Of a stretch of 64,000 nucleotides of DNA, positions 58,545-64,000 are shown in pieces (position 1 is the first letter of the stretch; every line of letters begins with the position of its first letter). Below the pieces are notes generated by a model that saw nothing but the letters and a program-made list of their open reading frames with translations, had not been told where the DNA came from and did not search any database. The stretch is from Oscillospiraceae bacterium (GTDB lineage: Bacteria; Bacillota; Clostridia; Oscillospirales; Acutalibacteraceae): NCBI GenBank assembly GCA_015065965.1, contig SVPH01000001.1:1-64000 (forward strand), written 5' to 3'. The position numbers and the translations under genes were made by a program.

Positions 58545-59957
58545 ATGGATGACCCCGGACCTGCGATTCAACTTGCAGCATCGGCTGATATGTCAATCGA
58601 CCCTCTTTCTATCATTTTAAAAGTGTTGCTCTTATTTGTTCTTATTATTGTAAACGCATTTTTTGCAATGAGTGAAATTGCAATCATTTCTCTTAATGAT
58701 ACAAAAATGCAGCGCCTTGCAGAAGAGGGCAACAAGAAAGCAAAACAAATTGTTAAATTAACGGAAAATTCAAGCAGATTTCTTTCAACAATCCAGATAG
58801 GCGTTACTCTTGCCGGATTCCTGACTTCTGCATCGGCATCGCAGAACTTTGCTGCAATGCTTACCAATGCACTCGTTAAGACTCCTGTTGCGGATATTAT
58901 TCCCGTATCCGTTATAAACGGCGCATCGGTTGTTCTTATCACTATCATCACATCGTATTTCTCACTTGTTTTGGGCGAACTTGCGCCCAAGAGAATCGGC
59001 ATGCAGATTCCTGAAAAGGTAGCCTTTAAGGTTGTGGGAATTCTTATGTTTGTTGCAACCGCAACAAAGCCTTTTGTTAAGGTTCTCTCTCTTTCAACAA
59101 ACGCTGTTGTTCGTCTTTTTGGTTTTGACCCCAATGCCGATGAAGAACAGGTTACGGAAGAAGAAATCCGTATGATGGTTGATGTCGGCGGTGAAAAAGG
59201 TGTTATCGAAGATTCGCAGAAAGAAATGATTGATAATATCTTTGAGTTTGATGACCTCGATGCAGGCGATATCATGACTCACAGAACCGAAATGACCGCA
59301 ATTGAAGTTACGCGCTCACTTGAAGAAGTGGCTGAACTTGCAATTGAAAACGGTTATTCAAGAATTCCTGTTTATGAAGATGACCCTGACAGCATTGTAG
59401 GCGTTCTTTATGCCAAAGATTTGCTTAAATATGTCGGTCACAATATTCCCGAAGATCTTACCATTGCCAAGGTAATGCGTAAAACTCTTTATGTCCCCGA
59501 AACTCAGAGTTGCGGTGACCTTTTCAAAGCGATGAACGAAAGCCGCACACAGTTTGCCGTTGTTGTTGACGAATACGGCGGAACAGCGGGTATTGTTACG
59601 CTTGAAGATGTTCTTGAATCCATAGTCGGCAATATTCAGGATGAATATGACGATGAGGAAGAAGAAATCAAGAAGATTGACGAAACAACATTCACCGTTG
59701 ACGGCACAACAGATATTGACGAGATTGATGAACTTGTCGGAATCGAACTGCCCGAGGGTGATTATGACACATTAGGCGGCTTTGTCATCAGCCTGCTTGG
59801 CTATCTGCCGAGTGAGATTGGCGATGAGCCTATTGTTGCCGAATATAAAAATCTGCGCTTCACCGTTCTTTCAATTGATGAGCGCCGTATAGATGAAATT
59901 AAGGTTGAAATCCTCCCTGTTCCCGAAGATGAAGACGGCGAGGAAGATGAAGATTAA
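58545..59957 (+). CDS. Hemolysin family protein (CNNM + CBS + CorC_HlyC domains)
   Basis: This 470-residue membrane protein has a CNNM/DUF21 domain with three or four helices (residues ~20-205, including A-F-F-A-M-S-E-I-A), a CBS pair (R-I-P-V-Y-E-D-D, V-D-E-Y-G-G-T-A-G-I-V-T-L-E-D) and a C-terminal CorC_HlyC domain (Y-D-T-L-G-G-F-V). It ends in an acidic tail. Relatives are Mg2+ or Co2+ transporters or regulators; the hemolysin name is historical. GAAAGGAG is 10 nt upstream. Confidence 0.93.
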   Translation: MDDPGPAIQLAASADMSIDPLSIILKVLLLFVLIIVNAFFAMSEIAIISLNDTKMQRLAEEGNKKAKQIVKLTENSSRFLSTIQIGVTLAGFLTSASASQNFAAMLTNALVKTPVADIIPVSVINGASVVLITIITSYFSLVLGELAPKRIGMQIPEKVAFKVVGILMFVATATKPFVKVLSLSTNAVVRLFGFDPNADEEQVTEEEIRMMVDVGGEKGVIEDSQKEMIDNIFEFDDLDAGDIMTHRTEMTAIEVTRSLEEVAELAIENGYSRIPVYEDDPDSIVGVLYAKDLLKYVGHNIPEDLTIAKVMRKTLYVPETQSCGDLFKAMNESRTQFAVVVDEYGGTAGIVTLEDVLESIVGNIQDEYDDEEEEIKKIDETTFTVDGTTDIDEIDELVGIELPEGDYDTLGGFVISLLGYLPSEIGDEPIVAEYKNLRFTVLSIDERRIDEIKVEILPVPEDEDGEEDED

Positions 59958-59966
59958 TCAAAACCA

Positions 59967-59994
59967 ACGGGTTGCGGTACAGGCTGCAGCCCGT
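59967..59994 (+). terminator. Weak terminator after CNNM/CBS gene
   Basis: ACGGGTTGC pairs with GCAGCCCGT (one T-G pair), followed by GTTGTGTTTTCTT just before the next ribosome binding site; partial read-through is likely. Confidence 0.5.
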
Positions 59995-60020
59995 GTTGTG
60001 TTTTCTTGAAAGGGATAATG

Positions 60021-61430
60021 ATGAAGAGAATAGATGTTATACCTATGCCGAACAAGGTTGAATACCTTGGCGGTGAAACAAAAATTGACCCTCAGAATCT
60101 CAGTGTAACCGTGTGTGACACAATGGATGAGGAAGAGTATATACTTGTTGTGGAAAAGGACGGCGTTAAAATTACCGGCGGCTCTGAAAAAGCAGTTTTC
60201 TACGGCAGACAGACTCTCCGTCAACTGGGTGAAGTCTGTCCTTGCGTCAGAATTGAGGATAAACCTTCTTTTCGTTACAGAGGATTTATGCTTGATACCG
60301 TACGCCATATTTTCTCGATTGAGGACACAAAAAAACTTATTGATGCGGCAGCAAGTGTAAAGATGAATGTTATGCACTGGCATCTTACCGACGATCAGGG
60401 ATTCCGTATTTATTCTTCACGCAGACCTGATGCAACGTTCAAAGGGTCTGTCAGAAAAAGTTCGGATTTCGGCAGGCTGAAAGAAAGCGGAGAATACGGC
60501 GGATATTTCACCGCCGAGGAAATGAAAGAAATCGTTGATTATTGTGCCGAAAGATATATAACGGTTATTCCCGAGTTTGATGTGCCGGGGCATTCTTCCG
60601 CTTTGCTTCATGCATATCCCGAACTTTCTTGTAAAGGTGAACCTGTTGAAATCAAGACTTCACAGGGAATCTATGATGATATTCTGTGCGCAGGTAAAGA
60701 TAAAACCTTTGATGTGATTTTTGACATACTTTCGGATATTCTTGAAATTTTTCCTTCGGAATATATTCATATCGGCGGCGATGAAGCACCGAAAAAACGC
60801 TGGCAGGAATGCCCCGATTGCCAAAAACGCATGCAAAAAGAAGGCCTCAGGGATGAAGAAACTCTTCAAGGCTGGTTTACGAATAAAATTGTTGAGTTCC
60901 TTAAATCTAAAGGAAGAAAAGCAATTGTCTGGAACGAAAGCCTTAACAGCGGAGTTACGGACCGCAGTGTTACCGTGCAGATGTGGATGGATAAAAAGAA
61001 ACTTTCGGTAGACTTTGCAAATGACGGCGGAGTGATGATTAATTCCGATTTTTTCCATTATTACTGCGATTATCCTTACGGTATGACACCGCTTATCAAA
61101 ACTTATAACTACAATCCTGTTCACAGAAAAATAAAAGATAAAAACACTGTTGCAGGTGTCGAAGCACCGATATGGACAGAATACATCAATAATTTTGAAC
61201 ACCTTTGCCATATGTTTTTTCCAAGGGTTACGGCAGTTGCAGAAACAGGCTGGACAGAAGAAAAGAATAAGGATGCCGCAGATTTTCAGAGAAGATTCAG
61301 AATTTATTCGGATATTCTCAAAGAAATCGGTATAACTCCGGCTCAGCCTGAGGAATGGAATCCGTCTGTGTTTGACAGAGCGGTGAAAACGGTTAAATTC
61401 TTTTCCGGCATAGCCAAAAGAAAAAATTAA
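60021..61430 (+). CDS. Glycoside hydrolase family 20 beta-N-acetylhexosaminidase
   Basis: This 469-residue protein has the small N-terminal GH20b domain (P-M-P-N-K-V-E-Y) and a TIM barrel with G-F-M-L-D-T-V-R-H, M-H-W-H-L-T-D-D-Q-G-F-R and the catalytic D-E pair in H-I-G-G-D-E-A-P. It hydrolyses terminal GlcNAc or GalNAc by substrate-assisted catalysis. There is no signal peptide, so it is likely cytoplasmic and acts on imported amino-sugar oligosaccharides from mucin, peptidoglycan or chitin. ATG 60021 is chosen with AAAGGG 6 nt upstream. Confidence 0.92.
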   Translation: MKRIDVIPMPNKVEYLGGETKIDPQNLSVTVCDTMDEEEYILVVEKDGVKITGGSEKAVFYGRQTLRQLGEVCPCVRIEDKPSFRYRGFMLDTVRHIFSIEDTKKLIDAAASVKMNVMHWHLTDDQGFRIYSSRRPDATFKGSVRKSSDFGRLKESGEYGGYFTAEEMKEIVDYCAERYITVIPEFDVPGHSSALLHAYPELSCKGEPVEIKTSQGIYDDILCAGKDKTFDVIFDILSDILEIFPSEYIHIGGDEAPKKRWQECPDCQKRMQKEGLRDEETLQGWFTNKIVEFLKSKGRKAIVWNESLNSGVTDRSVTVQMWMDKKKLSVDFANDGGVMINSDFFHYYCDYPYGMTPLIKTYNYNPVHRKIKDKNTVAGVEAPIWTEYINNFEHLCHMFFPRVTAVAETGWTEEKNKDAADFQRRFRIYSDILKEIGITPAQPEEWNPSVFDRAVKTVKFFSGIAKRKN

Positions 61431-61501
61431 CAAATTGTTCATAATTTTCTTAAAGGATTATGTGCGAAATTTTGCGTATTTAGTTATTGAAGAGGTGAAA
61501 A

Positions 61502-62521
61502 ATGATGATTACCGTCAGAGAAAAAACCTGTGCATATGAGAAACAGATTCTTTCGTTGCGTGCCGCTTTTGCAGACAGCAGCAGAGGCAGACGGCGTGAG
61601 GAGGAGGAATGTCCCGTCAGAACGGCTTTTCAGCGTGACAGGGACAGGATTATCCATTGCAGTTCATTCCGCCGCCTTAAGCATAAAACCCAGGTGTTCC
61701 TTTCTCCCGAGGGTGATCATTATCGCACCAGACTTACCCACACGCTTGAAGTGTCGCAGATTGCGAGGACTATTTCCGGTGCACTCAGGCTTAACGGCGA
61801 TTTAACGGAAGCAATTGCGCTTGGTCATGATTTGGGTCACACTCCGTTCGGCCATGCAGGCGAGAGAGCGCTTAACGAAGTATGTCCGTCAGGCTTCAAA
61901 CATTATTCGCAGAGTTTGCGTGTCGTTGATGTTCTTGAAAAAGACGGAAAGGGTCTTAACCTTACTTTTGAGGTGCGAAACGGCATTGAACGCCACACCA
62001 ACGGCGAACAGGCGGTAACTCTCGAGGGCAGAGTGGTGCGCCTTGCTGACAGAGTTGCTTATATAAACCACGATATTGAGGATGCAACCGTGGCAGGAAT
62101 AATGAGCGAGGATGATATTCCGCTTGCCATACGCCATGAACTCGGAACTTCAAAGAGTGCAAGAATCAATACTCTTGTTATGAGTTGCATTGAAAACAGT
62201 ATTGACGATATTGTTCTTGAAAAAGGAATAAAAGAAGCCTTTGACGAACTTCACAGTTTTATGTTTGCAAAGGTTTATACAAACCCTGCTTGTAAAAGCG
62301 AAGAAAAAAAGGCTGTTGATATGATTCAGCGTCTTTACTATCATTTTGCCAAAAAGCCTGAGAATCTTCCCGCGCAGTTCAGAGGAATTGCAGAGAGGGA
62401 CGGTATAGGCACTGCTGCATGCGATTTCATCGCAGGAATGACAGACAGATATGCCGTCAGAATTTTTAACGAACTTTACATTCCGAAAGGCTGGAGCAAA
62501 ACCGACGATTTGTTTATCTGA
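61502..62521 (+). CDS. dGTP triphosphohydrolase-like HD protein
   Basis: This 339-residue protein of the dGTPase family has R-T-A-F-Q-R-D-R-D-R-I, F-R-R-L-K-H-K-T-Q-V-F, R-L-T-H-T-L-E-V and H-D-L-G-H-T-P-F-G-H, the metal-binding HD core. It hydrolyses dNTPs to nucleosides and triphosphate; the Gram-positive short form may prefer other dNTPs. AGAGGTG is 5-6 nt upstream; ATG 61505 is an alternative. dnaG follows 48 nt later, a common arrangement in Clostridia. Confidence 0.93.
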   Translation: MMITVREKTCAYEKQILSLRAAFADSSRGRRREEEECPVRTAFQRDRDRIIHCSSFRRLKHKTQVFLSPEGDHYRTRLTHTLEVSQIARTISGALRLNGDLTEAIALGHDLGHTPFGHAGERALNEVCPSGFKHYSQSLRVVDVLEKDGKGLNLTFEVRNGIERHTNGEQAVTLEGRVVRLADRVAYINHDIEDATVAGIMSEDDIPLAIRHELGTSKSARINTLVMSCIENSIDDIVLEKGIKEAFDELHSFMFAKVYTNPACKSEEKKAVDMIQRLYYHFAKKPENLPAQFRGIAERDGIGTAACDFIAGMTDRYAVRIFNELYIPKGWSKTDDLFI

Positions 62522-62569
62522 TATCCGAAAGATAACTTTGCGTATTTTTAAAGAAAGGCGGTGATCTTT

Positions 62570-64000
62570 GTGAGGATAAACGAAAGGTTTATACAGGAGT
62601 TGCAGGAAAAAGTTGATATCGAATCAGTTATTTCTGCAAGCATCAGTTTAAAACGCAGGGGTAAAACCCTTGTTGGTCTTTGTCCGTTCCACAATGAGAA
62701 AACGCCGTCTTTTACAGTTTATCCCGAGAGCAATTCTTTCTACTGTTTCGGTTGCGGTGCAGGCGGTGATGTTATAACATTTGTGCGCCGCATGGAAAAT
62801 CTCGATTATATCGAAGCCGTCAAATCCGTTGCGCAGATGGCAGGTATGTCTATGCCTGAGGACGGCTATGATGATACCCTTTCAAAGCAGAGAATGCGCC
62901 TTCTTGCCGCAAACAGAGAGGCGGCGAGGTTTTATCACGAATGCCTAATGAATCCGAAAAACAAGCCTGCGTTGGATTATTTTTTAAACAGGGGTCTTTC
63001 GGTTAATACAATCCGCCGTTTCGGTCTGGGTTATGCGCCCAACGATTGGCGTGAACTTATAAATCATCTTAAATCAAAAGGTTATACCGAGCACGAACTT
63101 GTGTTGGCTAACCTTGCAAGGCGCTCGGATAAAAACGGCAGAGCCAATTATTATGATAATTTCAGGAACAGGGTAATGTTTCCTATAATAGACCTTCGCG
63201 GCAATGTTATTGCATTTGGCGGCAGGGTTATGGATGATTCAAAGCCGAAGTACATAAACACATCGGATACGCTTGTCTATAAAAAGAGCAACGGTGTTTT
63301 TGCTCTTAATCTTGCAAAAAATGCGAACGATAACAAACTTATTCTTGTTGAGGGATATATGGATGTTATTGCTTTGCATCAGGCAGGTTTTACCAACGCA
63401 ATAGCCTGCTTGGGAACTGCTTTCACCAATGAGCAGGCAAATCTTCTTTCACGCTATGCAGACGAAATTATCATCTGTTATGATAATGACGGAGCAGGAC
63501 GTACAGCAACTGCAAGGGCTTTGAGCGTTCTAAACAAAACGGGGCTTAAACTGCGCGTTGTGCAGATGACCGGCGGCAAGGATGCCGACGAAATCATCCG
63601 TGTTCACGGCAAAGAGCGTTTTGCGGATTTGCTTAAAGGCGCGGCAAGCACAACGGAATATAAATTGCTTGAAGTGCGTGCGAAGCATGACCTGACAACA
63701 GATGACGGAAAGGTTGAGTTTCTCGTTGCAGCATCGCAGATCCTTGCGGAGTGCGGAACGATAGAGCGTGATATATATTCAACCCGTCTTTCAAATGAAC
63801 TGGGTGTCAGCGCAGACAGTATCAAGGCGCAGATAAAATATGCCGAAAGCAGGCGTAAACGCCTTGAAGAAACAAAAAAACGGCAGGAAACTCAGGCGAT
63901 GCTCACCAAGAGTTTTGAAGATAAAAACAATCCGGAAAGAGCGGCGAACATAAAGGCGGCAAGGGCGGAAGAGACACTTATTGCGTCCTTTATGCGAAAC
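62570..64000 (+). CDS. dnaG: DNA primase DnaG, N-terminal part (runs off window)
   Basis: The frame is open from GTG 62570 to the window edge (477 codons). AAAGGCGGTG lies 6-9 nt upstream. The CHC2 zinc domain (C-P-F-H ... Y-C-F-G-C) is at about residues 38-65, followed by the catalytic core with F-G-G-R-V and the TOPRIM motif L-V-E-G-Y-M-D-V-I, then Y-D-N-D-G-A-G. It makes RNA primers for lagging-strand synthesis with the DnaB helicase. The C-terminal helicase-interaction domain is beyond the window. Confidence 0.97.
   Translation, partial: MRINERFIQELQEKVDIESVISASISLKRRGKTLVGLCPFHNEKTPSFTVYPESNSFYCFGCGAGGDVITFVRRMENLDYIEAVKSVAQMAGMSMPEDGYDDTLSKQRMRLLAANREAARFYHECLMNPKNKPALDYFLNRGLSVNTIRRFGLGYAPNDWRELINHLKSKGYTEHELVLANLARRSDKNGRANYYDNFRNRVMFPIIDLRGNVIAFGGRVMDDSKPKYINTSDTLVYKKSNGVFALNLAKNANDNKLILVEGYMDVIALHQAGFTNAIACLGTAFTNEQANLLSRYADEIIICYDNDGAGRTATARALSVLNKTGLKLRVVQMTGGKDADEIIRVHGKERFADLLKGAASTTEYKLLEVRAKHDLTTDDGKVEFLVAASQILAECGTIERDIYSTRLSNELGVSADSIKAQIKYAESRRKRLEETKKRQETQAMLTKSFEDKNNPERAANIKAARAEETLIASFMRN

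Noticed and set aside
58568-59275. 235-codon frame opposite the CNNM/CBS gene
   Set aside because: Antisense shadow of a conserved membrane protein.
60660-61442. 260-codon frame opposite the GH20 gene
   Set aside because: Antisense shadow; the plus-strand frame holds the GH20 catalytic motif.
1-64000. CRISPR arrays, prophage, defence islands or intact transposases
   Set aside because: I found no regularly spaced repeats, phage structural genes, recombinases or transposase motifs; apart from the 279-bp element the window looks like core genome.

Overview
The window reads as a chromosomal segment of a mid-GC, anaerobic, Gram-positive-type bacterium, most likely a gut Clostridia of the Oscillospirales/Ruminococcaceae kind. 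This rests on gene content only: a six-subunit Rnf complex, RNase Y, AddAB rather than RecBCD, LexA, a T-box, an L10 leader, a yybP-ykoY riboswitch, meso-DAP dehydrogenase and iron-dependent alcohol dehydrogenase. Strong GGAGG-type ribosome binding sites and TTGACA-17-TATAAT promoters occur throughout. I see no rRNA, tRNA, CRISPR array, phage or intact insertion sequence. Nearly all of the window is core genome.

Layout. 1-4.3 kb: three tandem paralogous secreted alpha/beta-hydrolases, the first cut by the window edge. 4.3-5.1 kb: LexA with its operators. 5.1-10 kb: an unknown membrane-anchored protein, a Mn-type riboswitch followed by a P-type cation ATPase, and a lipoprotein. 10-13.5 kb: zapA, a U32 protease-family protein and ddh. 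13.5-17.4 kb: rpmG-secE-nusG-rplK-rplA and rplJ-rplL with ribosomal-protein leaders. 17.4-21 kb, minus strand: a divergent EF-G paralogue and an AI-2E-type membrane protein. 21-23.6 kb: hom and lysC. 23.7-30.7 kb, minus strand: one operon apbE - NusG_II protein - Gx transporter - rnfCDGEAB. 30.8-32 kb: an iron alcohol dehydrogenase and, converging on it, a 46-residue cysteine-rich protein. 32.2-37.9 kb, minus strand: rny-ymdB-ttcA-like, then a 279-bp inverted-repeat element, then a GH2 glycosidase. 37.9-42.8 kb: a T-box controlling thrS, followed by a phosphoglycerate-mutase-like putative homoserine kinase and metY. 42.8-46 kb: a zinc-ribbon membrane protein, a DUF1015 protein and a D-2-hydroxyacid dehydrogenase. 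46-50.4 kb: argCJBD. 50.4-58.3 kb, minus strand: a YigZ-family protein, rpmE, and addB-addA. 58.5-64 kb: a CNNM/CBS-domain membrane protein, a GH20 hexosaminidase, a dGTPase-like HD protein and the start of dnaG.

How the parts fit. The aspartate-family genes (lysC, hom, ddh, the putative homoserine kinase, metY, T-box-thrS) form a dispersed lysine/threonine/methionine set. The Rnf operon would couple ferredoxin oxidation to ion pumping. ApbE would attach FMN to RnfG and RnfD, and the NusG_II and Gx-transporter genes recall the EetA/EetB pair of flavin-based electron transfer.

The points most worth a second look are the multi-hairpin inverted-repeat element at 34.4-34.6 kb, the apparent AUU start codon and structured leader of rny, the duplicated L1-like leader motif around rplK, the cysteine-rich micro-protein, and the combined flavinylation/Rnf operon. 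I did not find a clearly novel defence or mobile system.
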